Source: Actinomycetes bacterium (lineage in GTDB: Bacteria; Actinomycetota; Acidimicrobiia; Acidimicrobiales; RAAP-2). Taken from it: a DNA stretch of 64,000 nt. A program made the position numbers and the translations under genes. Under the pieces are notes generated by a model. That model searched no databases, had not been told where the DNA came from, and saw nothing but the letters and a program-made list of their open reading frames with translations. Within the stretch, counting starts at the first letter, position 1. The number at the start of each line of letters is the position of its first letter. The stretch lies in assembly GCA_021801235.1 (NCBI GenBank), contig JAJYYG010000070.1:1-64000 (forward strand), read 5' to 3'. Shown here piece after piece: positions 54,204 to 64,000 of the stretch.

Positions 54204-55584
54204 TCAGGGGGCGAGCCGGAGCGTCCCGGTCGGGTTCGTCTCCGGGACGAGGGAGGCGATGACCGCCAACGCCCGGTAGGCGGCCTCCGCGGGCCCGATC
54301 TCGTCCGGGCGGAGGAGGTTGGCCATGATCCGCAGGATCCACGACATCAGCGACTCCGAGTGCATGCCCGTGCCGACGCACAGCTTCATCAGCTCGGGCC
54401 GGCTGATGATCCGGACGAATGCCCGCGCCACCCGGTAGTAGAGCCCGTAGGCCTCCTCGAGGCGCTCCTCGTAGCGGGCCAACGCCGTCTCGGCGTCGTC
54501 GCCCCGGTCGCCCGCGGCGCGCAGCGCCTCGCCGAGGGAGGCGGCAGCCAGCCGCCCCGTCTCGTAGCCGTACGCGATGCCCTCCCCGTTGAAGGGGTTG
54601 ATCGAGCCGGCCGCGTCGCCGACCACCAGGGTGGTGGCGCCGATGCGGGGCCCCACCGAGAGGCCCATGGGGAGCTTCCCCCCGGTGGGCGGGCCGAGGC
54701 AGGTGGCCGGGGACAGCTCCCACTCCGCCGGCGCCCAGGCGACGAAGTGCTCCATCAGGGTCGAGGTGTTGATCCCCTTCCAGCGCTGGTCGGTGGAGAG
54801 CAGGCCGACCCCCACGTTCACCCGACCGTCCCCCAGGGGGAAGATCCACCCGTAGCCGGGCACCACGTTCCCCTCCCCGTCGCGGATGTCGAGGTGGGAC
54901 TCGATGAAGGTGCGGTCGTGCCCGGGCGACGCGTAGTAGCCGCGCAGGGCCATGCCCATCGGCCGGGTCCGGTCCCGGGCGGTCCCGAGGGCACGGCCGA
55001 ACCTCGAGTTGGCGCCGTCGGCCACGACGACGTAGCGGGCCCGCACCTCCCGGGTGACACCCCCGTCCTTCTCCCGGACGACGGCACCCACGCAGGCGGG
55101 CAGACCGGCGGACGACCTCGGCCCCGGGGGCGCGGGGGACACGATCGGCTCGACGGCCTCGGTGCCCTGCCACACGGTGGCGCCCGCCTTGGCGGCCCGC
55201 TCGTTGACGATGGCGTCGAGGTCGTGACGGGTGATCACGTACCCGTAGGAGGGGAAGCTCGGGTGCTCCGGCCAGGGGAGGTCGAGGACCCGACCGTAGG
55301 CGTGCGCCCGGAGGCCCCCGTAGCGGTGGGCACCGACGAGCGACCCCTCGACGCCCATGTCCGCCAGTTGCCGGACCGACCGGGGGGTGAGGCCGTCTCC
55401 GCAGGTCTTCTCGCGGGGGAAGACCTTTTTCTCCACCACGGCGACGTCCCAGCCGGCGTCGGCCAGCCAGTAGGCGCACGACGAGCCCGCGGGTCCCCCT
55501 CCCACCACCAGTACGTCGTGGAGGTGGTCGCCGCTCCGGAGGTCGTCGGACGGGGCGGATGCGCTCGGGCGGGGTGTGCTCACG
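54204..55584 (-). CDS. Geranylgeranyl reductase-family FAD oxidoreductase
   Basis: VLVVGGGPAGSSCAYWLADAGWDVAVVEKKVFPREKTCGDGLTPRSVRQL; VVADGANSRFGRAL; VVGDAAGSINPFNGEGIAYGYETGRLAA. ORF extends to 55724; start near 55584 chosen. Confidence 0.88.
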
Positions 55585-55705
55585 CTCCCCGATGGTACGC
55601 GCCGCGGCGGCGTCCCGGGGCGCCCGGGCGCGGTGGCCTCCGGGGGGCCGGCCCGATGCGGCTCGATGTGCCTCAGGGCGCGTCTGCGTGGTAGAACGAC
55701 CCCCG

Positions 55706-56251
55706 GTGGACGCCTATCTCCCAATCCTCGTGCTGATCGTCCTCGGGTTCCTCTTCGCCGCGCTCTCGTTCGTCGGGTCGGCCATGCTGGCCCCGAAGAA
55801 GCGGCCGACAGCGGCGAAGATCGCCCCGTACGAGTGCGGCATCGTCCCCACCATCGAGCCCCCGACGCGGTTCCCGGTGCGCTTCTACCTGGTGGCGATG
55901 ATCTTCATCATCTTCGACATCGAGATCGTCTTCCTCTACCCGTGGGCGGTGATCTTCCACCAGCTCAATTCGTTCGGGCTCATCGAGATCCTGGTGTTCG
56001 CCGGCGTGGTCTTCGTCTCCTTCCTGTACCTCGTGAGCAACGGGGCCCTGACCTGGGGCCCGGCCAAGCGGTTGGCGCGGGCCATGCCCTCGCGGACGTC
56101 CGAGTCGACCATTGCCCGTATCGCCGCCGGTCCGGGGGGCACCGGCGGATCCCGTCCACCGACGGGGCCGAGGGGCGCCCCGATGGGCGATCCCGTCCCC
56201 CCGATCCCCGGCGATCCGGTCTCCCCGACCGGACCGGTCCGGGCCGCGTAG
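55706..56251 (+). CDS. nuoA: NADH-quinone oxidoreductase subunit A
   Basis: KIAPYECGIVPTIEPPTRFPVRFYLVAMIFIIFDIEIVFLYPWAV. Confidence 0.95.
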   Translation: MDAYLPILVLIVLGFLFAALSFVGSAMLAPKKRPTAAKIAPYECGIVPTIEPPTRFPVRFYLVAMIFIIFDIEIVFLYPWAVIFHQLNSFGLIEILVFAGVVFVSFLYLVSNGALTWGPAKRLARAMPSRTSESTIARIAAGPGGTGGSRPPTGPRGAPMGDPVPPIPGDPVSPTGPVRAA

Positions 56252-56266
56252 AGCGGAGACCCCCGC

Positions 56267-56938
56267 ATGGGCCTCGAGGACCTCGAGCACAACTTCCTGA
56301 CCGGCCGTCTCGAAGACCTGGTGAAGTGGGCACGGACCTACTCGATGTGGCCGGCCACCTTCGGGTTGGCCTGCTGCGCCATCGAGATGATGTCGGTGGG
56401 CGCCGCCGACTTCGACCTCGCGCGCTTCGGCATGGAGGTCTTCCGGGCGTCCCCCAGGCAGGCGGACCTGATGATCGTGGCGGGCCGGGTCTCCCAGAAG
56501 ATGGCCCCGGTGCTCCGTCAGGTCTACGACCAGATGATGGAGCCCAAGTGGGTGCTGTCGATGGGGGTGTGCGCCAGCACCGGCGGCATGTTCAACAACT
56601 ACGCCATCGTCCAGGGCGTCGACCAGATCGTCCCGGTGGACGTCTACGCACCCGGGTGCCCGCCGACCCCCGAGACCCTGATGCACGCGATCCTCACCCT
56701 CCACGAGAAGGTCCGGACCGCAGACATCACCGAACGCCGCCAGGGCGGTCGCCCGGGGCAGGCCGAGATCCGTGGCGGCCACATCCGCTCGAACGAGCAG
56801 GGGGCCGACACCGAGGACGCCCGCACCGCGTCGGAGGAGGAGACCTCGGGGTGGACCCCCGAGCGCCCGGATGCCGTCCATCTCGGCACCCCCCGGCGCA
56901 ATCCGGTGATCGCCCGTAGCGTGGGCGAGCCGCTGTGA
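56267..56938 (+). CDS. nuoB: NADH-quinone oxidoreductase subunit B
   Basis: [106 protein letters not shown]. Confidence 0.98.
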   Translation: MGLEDLEHNFLTGRLEDLVKWARTYSMWPATFGLACCAIEMMSVGAADFDLARFGMEVFRASPRQADLMIVAGRVSQKMAPVLRQVYDQMMEPKWVLSMGVCASTGGMFNNYAIVQGVDQIVPVDVYAPGCPPTPETLMHAILTLHEKVRTADITERRQGGRPGQAEIRGGHIRSNEQGADTEDARTASEEETSGWTPERPDAVHLGTPRRNPVIARSVGEPL

Positions 56939-57456
56939 CCACCGCCGTCCAACCGACCCCCGCCCCGGCGGGGGGAAGCGACTCCGGGGGCGCCAGCTCG
57001 CGGGCGCCGGGTCGCCCCGTCCAGGAGGTGGTGCACCCGACCCGCGCCCAGTACCTCGCCGAGGTCGGGCGGTACCGGTCGAACGGGTTCGAGATGTGCG
57101 CCGACCTGTGCGCGGTGGACTACCTGACCCACCCGGACCGGCGCCTCCCCGACGGCGTCCCCCACGAGCGGTTCGAGGTGGTGGTCAACCTGCTGTCGCT
57201 GAGCGCGGCGCGCCGGGTGCGGCTCCGGGTCCAGGTCCCCGAGTCGGACCCGGTGGTGCCGTCGCTGTTCGACCTCTACCCGGGGGTCGAGGCCATGGAG
57301 CGGGAGGCCTTCGACCTGTTCGGCATCGTCTTCGACGGGCACCCGGACCTCACCCGCATCCTGATGCCCGAGGACTGGGAGGGCCACCCGCTCCGGAAGG
57401 ACTACGGCGTCGGGCGGGTGCCGGTGCAGTTCAAGGGCGCCCCGGGGCCCAGGTGA
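56935..57456 (+). CDS. nuoC: NADH-quinone oxidoreductase subunit C
   Basis: [11 protein letters not shown]...[11 protein letters not shown]...[43 protein letters not shown]. Confidence 0.96.
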   Translation: MTTAVQPTPAPAGGSDSGGASSRAPGRPVQEVVHPTRAQYLAEVGRYRSNGFEMCADLCAVDYLTHPDRRLPDGVPHERFEVVVNLLSLSAARRVRLRVQVPESDPVVPSLFDLYPGVEAMEREAFDLFGIVFDGHPDLTRILMPEDWEGHPLRKDYGVGRVPVQFKGAPGPR

Positions 57457-58955
57457 GCGATCCGATGGAGCCCACCCCCGAGGAGGGGACCGCTGCCGGG
57501 ACGGACGCCGTGGAGGGTGCGACCGGGACGCCACCGCCGCGGCCGGACCGGAGTGGCGAGGTCCGCACCGACTCCGATCTCGCCCCGCCGCTCAGCGGCG
57601 AGACCTACTTCGCCCCCGGGCCGGACGGAGAGCCGGCCGGGCTGGTGGCCGAGACGTCGGAGGGGAGCCAGGAGCTGACCCGGCGCGGCACGACCGGGGC
57701 CGGTGAGCTCCGTCGTGAGGTGGGGGCGGTGCTCCGCCTCCCCGAAGGCGTGGTGGTGGACCCGTCCAACATCGACGTCGAGCAGTCGGACGACAACACC
57801 ATGATCATCAACATGGGTCCGCAGCACCCGTCGACCCACGGCGTGCTCCGGCTGATGTTCGAGCTGGACGGCGAGACGGTCCTGCGCACCAAGCCGGTGA
57901 TCGGCTACCTCCACACGGGGATGGAGAAGACCGCCGAGGAGCTCACCTACGTCCAGGGCTCGACCAATGTCACGCGCATGGACTATCTGTCGCCCCTCCA
58001 CAACGAGCTGGTCCTGTCCCTGGCGGTGGAGGCGCTCCTCGGGATCGAGATGCCGCCCCGCTCCGACTGGATCCGGATGCTGCTCACCGAGCTCAACCGG
58101 GTGTCGTCCCACCTGATGTGGATGGCGACCAACGGGATGGACCTGGGCTCCACCTCCATGATGATCTACGGCTTCCGTGAGCGGGAGATGATCCTGGCCT
58201 TCTTCGAGAAGACGACCGGGTTGCGCATGAACCACAACTTCATCCGTCCCGGAGGGACGGCAGCCGACCTGCCCGACGGATGGGAGGACGATGTCACCGT
58301 CATCTGCGACACCGTGCTGCCCCGCACCGACGAGTACGACGAGCTGCTGACCGGCCAACCCGTCTTCCGCCAGCGCACCGAGTCGATCGGGACGATCTCG
58401 GCGGAGGAGGCCCTGGCCCTCAGTCTCACCGGCCCCATCCTGCGGTCCACCGGCGTGCCCTGGGACCTCCGTCGGTCGATGCCCTACCTCCGCTACGACG
58501 AGGTCGACTTCGACGTCATCGTCGGTACCTACGGGGACAACTTCGACCGGTACTCGGTCCGGCTCAACGAGATCCGCGAGTCCATCCGGATCATCCGCCA
58601 GATCGTCGAGAAGATGCCGGCGGGCGACTACCGGGTGCAGGACAAAAAGGTGACGCCGCCGCCACGGGCCCGGATCGACGAGTCGATGGAGGCGCTGATC
58701 CACCACTTCAAGGTGTTCACCGAGGGCTTCAAGGTCCCCGAAGGGGAGGTCTACGTGGCGATCGAGTCACCCCGCGGCGAGCTGGGCTGCTACCTGGTGG
58801 CCGACGGCTCCTCCAAGGCCTACCGGATGCATATCCGGGGGCCGAGCTTCGTCAACCTGCAGGGGCTCCCCCTCATGATGCGCGGAGGCCTGGTGGCGGA
58901 CGCCGTCGCCGTCTGCTCGTCGGTGGACCCGGTGATGGGGGAGGTGGACCGGTGA
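57453..58955 (+). CDS. nuoD: NADH-quinone oxidoreductase subunit D
   Basis: MGPQHPSTHGVLRLMFELDGETV, GYLHTGMEKTAEELTY, SPRGELGCYLVADGSSKAYRMHIRGPSFVNLQ. Confidence 0.98.
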   Translation: MSDPMEPTPEEGTAAGTDAVEGATGTPPPRPDRSGEVRTDSDLAPPLSGETYFAPGPDGEPAGLVAETSEGSQELTRRGTTGAGELRREVGAVLRLPEGVVVDPSNIDVEQSDDNTMIINMGPQHPSTHGVLRLMFELDGETVLRTKPVIGYLHTGMEKTAEELTYVQGSTNVTRMDYLSPLHNELVLSLAVEALLGIEMPPRSDWIRMLLTELNRVSSHLMWMATNGMDLGSTSMMIYGFREREMILAFFEKTTGLRMNHNFIRPGGTAADLPDGWEDDVTVICDTVLPRTDEYDELLTGQPVFRQRTESIGTISAEEALALSLTGPILRSTGVPWDLRRSMPYLRYDEVDFDVIVGTYGDNFDRYSVRLNEIRESIRIIRQIVEKMPAGDYRVQDKKVTPPPRARIDESMEALIHHFKVFTEGFKVPEGEVYVAIESPRGELGCYLVADGSSKAYRMHIRGPSFVNLQGLPLMMRGGLVADAVAVCSSVDPVMGEVDR

Positions 58956-59665
58956 GCGGGCCGCCTTCGCCGTCCCCGGGACCCGCTCCGCGCCGCGCCG
59001 GCGCCCCGCCGGCGCCCTCCCATCTCTCGGCGGAGACCGTCGAGCGGGCCCGCGAGCTGATCGCGCTCTATCCCGAGGCCCGTTCCGCCCTCATCCCCCT
59101 GTGCCATCTCGCCCAGGAGCAGGACGGCTGGCTCCGCCCCGAGGCGATGGCCGACATCGCCGCCCTGGTCGGGGTGACGCCGGCCGAGGTGTACGGCACC
59201 GCCAGCTTCTACGACATGCTGCACACCGAGCCGGTAGGGACCCACCTGGTGTCGGTGTGCACCAACATCGCCTGCCTGCTCGGGGGGGCGGCCGAGCTCC
59301 TCGAGCACGCGGAGACCTCGCTCGGGGTGAACGTCGGCGGGACGACCGTCGACGGTGCCATCACGCTCGAGGAGGCCGAGTGCCTGGCCGACTGCGACCG
59401 CGCTCCCTGCGTGCAGGTCAACCACCGGTACGTGGGCGCCCAGACCCCCGAGTCGTTCGACCGGCTGGTCGCCGACCTGCGCACCGGGGCGCGCGCCGAC
59501 GAGATCCCGAGGCACGGCACGCTGGTCCGGGTGCGCCGCTCGGTCGGTCTCCGGGCCGGCCGCGACCGGGTGGTCGCCGAGCGGGCCGCCATGGCCGCCG
59601 CCCAGGCGGCCCGGGCCGAGGAGGCCGCCGCGGCCGCGGCCGGGCGTAAGGAGGGCTCCGCCTGA
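58952..59665 (+). CDS. nuoE: NADH-quinone oxidoreductase subunit E
   Basis: ALIPLCHLAQEQDGWL, YGTASFYDMLHTEPVG, VCTNIACLLGGAAELLEH, EAECLADCDRAPCVQVN. Confidence 0.96.
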   Translation: MSGPPSPSPGPAPRRAGAPPAPSHLSAETVERARELIALYPEARSALIPLCHLAQEQDGWLRPEAMADIAALVGVTPAEVYGTASFYDMLHTEPVGTHLVSVCTNIACLLGGAAELLEHAETSLGVNVGGTTVDGAITLEEAECLADCDRAPCVQVNHRYVGAQTPESFDRLVADLRTGARADEIPRHGTLVRVRRSVGLRAGRDRVVAERAAMAAAQAARAEEAAAAAAGRKEGSA

Positions 59666-60969
59666 TGGCCGTGACCGACGCCCCCAGGATCGTCACCAGC
59701 CGCATCGGGTTCGACGACTCCCACACGCTGGAGCGCTTCCTGGCCACCGGGGGGTACGAAGGCCTGCGCAAGGCGCTGACCATGACGCCCGAGGCGGTGG
59801 CCCACGAGGTGGACGCCGCGAGCCTGCTCGGCCGCGGCGGCGCCGGGTTCCCCGCCGGCCGCAAGTGGTCCATGCTCCGCAAGAACCCGGTCAGCTATCT
59901 GGTGGTGAACGGGGACGAGAGCGAGCCGGCCACCTTCAAGGACCATCTGCTGGTCGAACGCGACCCGCACCAGCTGGTCGAAGGCGTCCTCATCGCCGCC
60001 TACGCGCTCCAGGTCTCCCAGGTGTTCGTCTTCCTGCGCGGCGAGTTCGCGCTCGGGCTCGAGCGGGTCCAGGCCGCACTGAACGACGCCTACGCCCACG
60101 GTGCCGTGGGGGAGGACATCTTCGGGTCGGGGTTCTCGGTGGACGTCGTGCTCCACCCGGGTGCCGGGGCCTACATCTGCGGCGAGGAGACCGCCCTGCT
60201 CGAGTCGCTCGAGGGCAAGCGCGGCTTCCCGCGTATCAAGCCCCCGTTCTTCCCGGCGGCGATCGGCCTCTACGGCGAGCCCACGGTGGTAAACAACGTC
60301 GAGACCATGTCCAACCTGCCGTGGATCATCCGGCACGGCGGAGCCGCCTTCGCCGCCCTGGGGGAGGGCCGCTCCACCGGGACCCGCCTGTTCGCCCTGG
60401 CCGGCCACGTGCGCAACCCCGGCGTCTTCGAGATCGAGATGGTCAAGACGACGTTCGCCGACCTCATCCACGCCCCGGTGCTCGGCGGGGGCATCCCGCA
60501 CGGCCGGGAGCTGAAGGCGTTCATCCCCGGAGGGGTCTCCGCTCCCTGGTTCGGACCGGACCAGATCGACCTCCCCCTGGGCCAGGACGAGGTCGCCGCG
60601 GCGGGGTCGATGCTCGGTTCGGGCTCGGTGGTCGTCATGGACGACCACACCTGCGCAGTCCGGGCGGCGTGGCGGATCACCAAGTTCTTCTCCCGGGAGT
60701 CCTGCGGTCAGTGCACCCCGTGCCGGGAGGGATCCGGCTGGCTCGAGCGGATCATGGAGCGCATCGAGACGGGGAGCGGGCGCGAGGAGGACCTCGACCT
60801 CCTCCTCGACGTCTGCGACAACATCGCCCCCGGATTGACGTGGCCGCCCCAGCAGACCACCATCTGCGTGCTCGGCCCGTCGATCCCGTCGTCGATCGGT
60901 TCGGCCATCCAGATGTTCCGTGACGAGTTCCTCGTCCATATCAAGGAAGGGGGCTGTCCCTATGGCTGA
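59665..60969 (+). CDS. nuoF: NADH-quinone oxidoreductase subunit F
   Basis: LLGRGGAGFPAGRKWSMLRK, VNGDESEPATFKDHLLVERDPHQLVEG, YICGEETALLESLEGKRG, SCGQCTPCREGSGWLERIM. Confidence 0.98.
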   Translation: MAVTDAPRIVTSRIGFDDSHTLERFLATGGYEGLRKALTMTPEAVAHEVDAASLLGRGGAGFPAGRKWSMLRKNPVSYLVVNGDESEPATFKDHLLVERDPHQLVEGVLIAAYALQVSQVFVFLRGEFALGLERVQAALNDAYAHGAVGEDIFGSGFSVDVVLHPGAGAYICGEETALLESLEGKRGFPRIKPPFFPAAIGLYGEPTVVNNVETMSNLPWIIRHGGAAFAALGEGRSTGTRLFALAGHVRNPGVFEIEMVKTTFADLIHAPVLGGGIPHGRELKAFIPGGVSAPWFGPDQIDLPLGQDEVAAAGSMLGSGSVVVMDDHTCAVRAAWRITKFFSRESCGQCTPCREGSGWLERIMERIETGSGREEDLDLLLDVCDNIAPGLTWPPQQTTICVLGPSIPSSIGSAIQMFRDEFLVHIKEGGCPYG

Positions 60970-63742
60970 CCGGGACGCCGCCCGACCCGGGGCGGGACAG
61001 GATGCCGCGGAGGCGACGGTGACGTTCACCCTCGACGGACGTGAGGTCACCGCCCGCAAGGGCGAGATGCTCATCGCGGCGGCGGAGCGCGCCGGGACGT
61101 TCATCCCCCGCTTCTGCTACCACCCCCGGATGTCGTCGGTGGGGGTGTGCCGGATGTGCCTGGTGGAGGTGAGCGGCCCCCGGGGCGCCACCCTCCAGCC
61201 CAGCTGCTTCATCGAGGCGACCGAAGGCGCGGTGGTCGACACCCTGTCGGACAAGGTCAAGAAGGCCCAGGACGGCGTCCTCGAGTTCCTGCTGGTCAAC
61301 CACCCCCTGGACTGCCCCGTGTGCGACAAGGGTGGGGAGTGCCCCCTCCAGGACCAGACGCTCGCGTACGGGCCGGGCGAGTCCCGGTTCGTCGAGGAGA
61401 AGCGCCACTTCGAGAAGCCGATCCCCGTGTCGGAGCTGGTGCTGCTCGACCGCGAGCGCTGCATCCAGTGCAGCCGGTGCACCCGGTTCGCGTCCGAAGT
61501 GGCGGGCGAGGCGCAGATCGACTTCATCGGTCGTGGCGAGGAGATCGAGGTCAACACCTTCCCCGACCTCCCGTTCTCCTCGTACTTCTCGGGCAACACC
61601 GTCCAGATCTGCCCGGTCGGGGCGCTCACCGCCGCCCCCTACCGGTTCGCCGCCCGGCCGTGGGACCTCGACCAGGTCGAGTCCACCTGCACCACCTGTG
61701 CGGTCGGGTGCCGGGTGGCGGTCCAGTCGTCGGCCAACCGGGTCACCCGCCTGCTCGGCATCGACTCCGACCCCGTCAACCACGGCTGGCTGTGCGACAA
61801 GGGGCGGTTCGCCTTCGAGGCGGTCAACGACGGGGACCGGGTCACCGAGCCCATGGTCCGCATCGACGGCGAGCTGACGCCGGTCACCTGGCACGAGGCC
61901 CTGGAGCGGGTGGCCGACGGCCTGCGGTCCGCCGCTGCCGACGGTCCGGAGGGGATCGGGTTCATCGGGGGAGCCCGATTGACCAACGAGGGCGCCTACG
62001 CCTGGACGAAGCTGGCCAAGGGGGTCCTCGGTACCGACTCGGTCGATGCCCAGCTGGGGGACGGGCTCCCGGCGGCCGCGGTCCTCGGCCTGCCCCGCGC
62101 CACCATCGACCAGGCCGCGACGGCCGCCACGGTGGTGCTGCTGGCGGGTGACCTCCGCGAGGAGCTCCCGGTGCTCTACCTCCGGCTGCGCTCCCGCGTG
62201 GTGGGCGGCGACCTCTCGCTGGTCGAGCTGTCGCCGCAGGCGACGGCGTCCACGCCCTTCGCCTCGGTCTCGCTCCGGTACCGGCCGGGGGATGCCGCCG
62301 GCCTGGCCCGCGCCATGGTCGACGACACCGCGTCGCTCCCTGCCGGCACCGACCCGGCGGCACTTGCCGAGGCGCGCCGCCTGACGGGCTCCGGCCCGGT
62401 CGTCGTGGTGATCGGCCGTCCCTCGTTGGCCGAGGACGGCAGGCTCGTCGCCGAGGCGGCCCGGATCCTGGCGGAGGCCCGGCCCGACTGCCGGTTCCTC
62501 CCCGCCCTCCGGCGCGGGAACGTGCTCGGTGCCCTTGACATGGGGATGGCCCCGGGGGTGCTGCCGGGCCGGGTCGACCTCGACGACGCTCGGGCCTGGT
62601 TCGCGCGGGAGTGGGACACGGTGCCCGAGCGGGCCGGACGCGACACGGTGGGCATGCTGCGCTCCGCCGCCGGACCGGCGGCAGGGGGTTCCGGGGACCC
62701 GGACCCCACCGTGCGGGTGCGGGCGTTGGTCCTGCTGGGGGCGGACCCGACCGGCGACCTGCCCGATGCCCGACTGGCCGGGGAAGGGCTCGACGGCGCC
62801 GAGTTCGTCGTGCAGGTGGCGTCGTCGACGGCGGCGCTGTCCACCCGGGCGGACGTGGTGCTTCCCGCGGCGGAGGCCCACGAGCGTCCGGGGACCACCA
62901 CCAACATCGAGGGCCGGGTCACCCGGCTCGGCCAGAAGCTCGTCCCGCCCGGGCAGGCCTGGCCGGACTGGATGATCGCCGCGGAGCTGGCCTCCCACCT
63001 CGACGCCGACCTCGGCCTGGACTCGCTGCACGGGGTCTGGGACGAGGTCGAACGGCTGGCACCGGCCTACCGCGGGATCACCCGCTCGGTGCTCGAGGCG
63101 GCGGGTGGCGACGGGGTCGTCGCTCCGCTGGCGACCTCCGGGGTCGGCATCTCCCGCCGCTCCGTCCCGGGCCCGCTGGACCCGATCGCCTTCCCCGGGG
63201 TCGAGTCGGTGGAGCGCCAGGGTGCCCCGCCCCGTGCCGGGTTCGCGGAATCCCCGACGGCGGTGACGACGGCGGCCGTCGCCACCGGGGGGGAGGGTGG
63301 GGCCGCCGACGCGTCCGGCCGGGAGGACGGGGGCACCGAGGGCGACGGTCCTCCGGCCCGCCCGCCGCTCCTCGGCGTCCCGGCCGACCTGGGCGCGCCG
63401 CGGGTGCCTCCGACGGACAGCTACACCTCGCGGCTGGTCGCCTCCCGTCGTCTCTACGACCGGGGTGCGGCGGTGGCGGCGTCCCCGGCGCTCGCCGCCC
63501 TGGTCCCCGAGCCACCGGTGCGGGTCAACCCCCACGACCTCGACGACCTCGGTGTGGCTCCGGGCGGGGACGTCCTGGTGAGGACGGCCACCGCGTCGCT
63601 GGTGGCGCCGGCCGTCGCCGACCCCTCGCTCCCCCGGAAGGTGGTGGCGGCCGACTTCAACCTCCCCCTCGCCGGGGGGAGCATCGCCGACCTGATCGAC
63701 GCCACCGCCCCGGTGACCGAGCTCCGGCTGGAGACACCGTGA
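60962..63742 (+). CDS. nuoG: NADH-quinone oxidoreductase subunit G
   Basis: [89 protein letters not shown]. Confidence 0.98.
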   Translation: MADRDAARPGAGQDAAEATVTFTLDGREVTARKGEMLIAAAERAGTFIPRFCYHPRMSSVGVCRMCLVEVSGPRGATLQPSCFIEATEGAVVDTLSDKVKKAQDGVLEFLLVNHPLDCPVCDKGGECPLQDQTLAYGPGESRFVEEKRHFEKPIPVSELVLLDRERCIQCSRCTRFASEVAGEAQIDFIGRGEEIEVNTFPDLPFSSYFSGNTVQICPVGALTAAPYRFAARPWDLDQVESTCTTCAVGCRVAVQSSANRVTRLLGIDSDPVNHGWLCDKGRFAFEAVNDGDRVTEPMVRIDGELTPVTWHEALERVADGLRSAAADGPEGIGFIGGARLTNEGAYAWTKLAKGVLGTDSVDAQLGDGLPAAAVLGLPRATIDQAATAATVVLLAGDLREELPVLYLRLRSRVVGGDLSLVELSPQATASTPFASVSLRYRPGDAAGLARAMVDDTASLPAGTDPAALAEARRLTGSGPVVVVIGRPSLAEDGRLVAEAARILAEARPDCRFLPALRRGNVLGALDMGMAPGVLPGRVDLDDARAWFAREWDTVPERAGRDTVGMLRSAAGPAAGGSGDPDPTVRVRALVLLGADPTGDLPDARLAGEGLDGAEFVVQVASSTAALSTRADVVLPAAEAHERPGTTTNIEGRVTRLGQKLVPPGQAWPDWMIAAELASHLDADLGLDSLHGVWDEVERLAPAYRGITRSVLEAAGGDGVVAPLATSGVGISRRSVPGPLDPIAFPGVESVERQGAPPRAGFAESPTAVTTAAVATGGEGGAADASGREDGGTEGDGPPARPPLLGVPADLGAPRVPPTDSYTSRLVASRRLYDRGAAVAASPALAALVPEPPVRVNPHDLDDLGVAPGGDVLVRTATASLVAPAVADPSLPRKVVAADFNLPLAGGSIADLIDATAPVTELRLETP

Positions 63743-64000
63743 GCCCCGTCGCGACGTCCCTCGGCCTGCTGGGTGCCGGCGACCCCCTCTACAACCACGG
63801 GGTGGACTGGGTGGTCCTCCTGATCGTCCTCGTGAAGGTCGTGGTGGTGTTCGCCGCGCTCATGGTGTCGGTGATGCTGATGATCTGGTTCGAGCGCAAG
63901 GTGATCTCGGACATGCAGAGCCGGATCGGCCCGAACCGGGCGGGACCGTTCGGGATCATGCAGACCCTCGCCGACGGGATCAAGCTCTTCTTCAAGGAGG
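63739..64000 (+). CDS. nuoH: NADH-quinone oxidoreductase subunit H, N-terminal part (truncated by window end)
   Basis: GTG start; [54 protein letters not shown]. Confidence 0.95.
   Translation, partial: MSPVATSLGLLGAGDPLYNHGVDWVVLLIVLVKVVVVFAALMVSVMLMIWFERKVISDMQSRIGPNRAGPFGIMQTLADGIKLFFKE

Noticed and set aside
60941-63535. 864-aa minus-strand ORF
   Set aside because: Antisense to nuoG; shadow ORF.

Overview
High-GC actinobacterial chromosome segment; gene content and protein style suggest an Acidimicrobiia-like organism (inference). Backbone loci: recA with a perfect SOS box, mshA-like glycosyltransferase, proC, rex-hemA-hemC-cobA...hemD...hemB-hemL, Ni-SOD (sodN/sodX), an RsiG-like protein, and nuoA-G plus the start of nuoH. 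Accessory material: (1) an IS4-family insertion sequence with 20-bp TIRs and a 10-bp target duplication, inside a membrane-protein gene that also carries an in-frame stop and frame switches; (2) a candidate ~13.7-kb genomic island (about 17.45-31.12 kb). It lies between the 3' end of a tRNA-Lys gene and a 17-bp direct-repeat copy of that tRNA's 3' portion. It carries an HTH/nucleotidyltransferase pair, a PIN-domain remnant, and a compact operon combining a two-domain glycosyltransferase (GT71-like + Anp1/GT62-like), a GT4, a PqqD-like protein, an HprK-like protein lacking the P-loop lysine, a 91-aa Tat-signal-like small protein, a GT2-TPR protein, a giant SBBP/IPT secreted protein and an FkbM methyltransferase. 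This operon is the best candidate for an undescribed peptide- or protein-glycosylation system. No CRISPR array or rRNA was found. All family calls come from reading motifs by eye; no database search was run.
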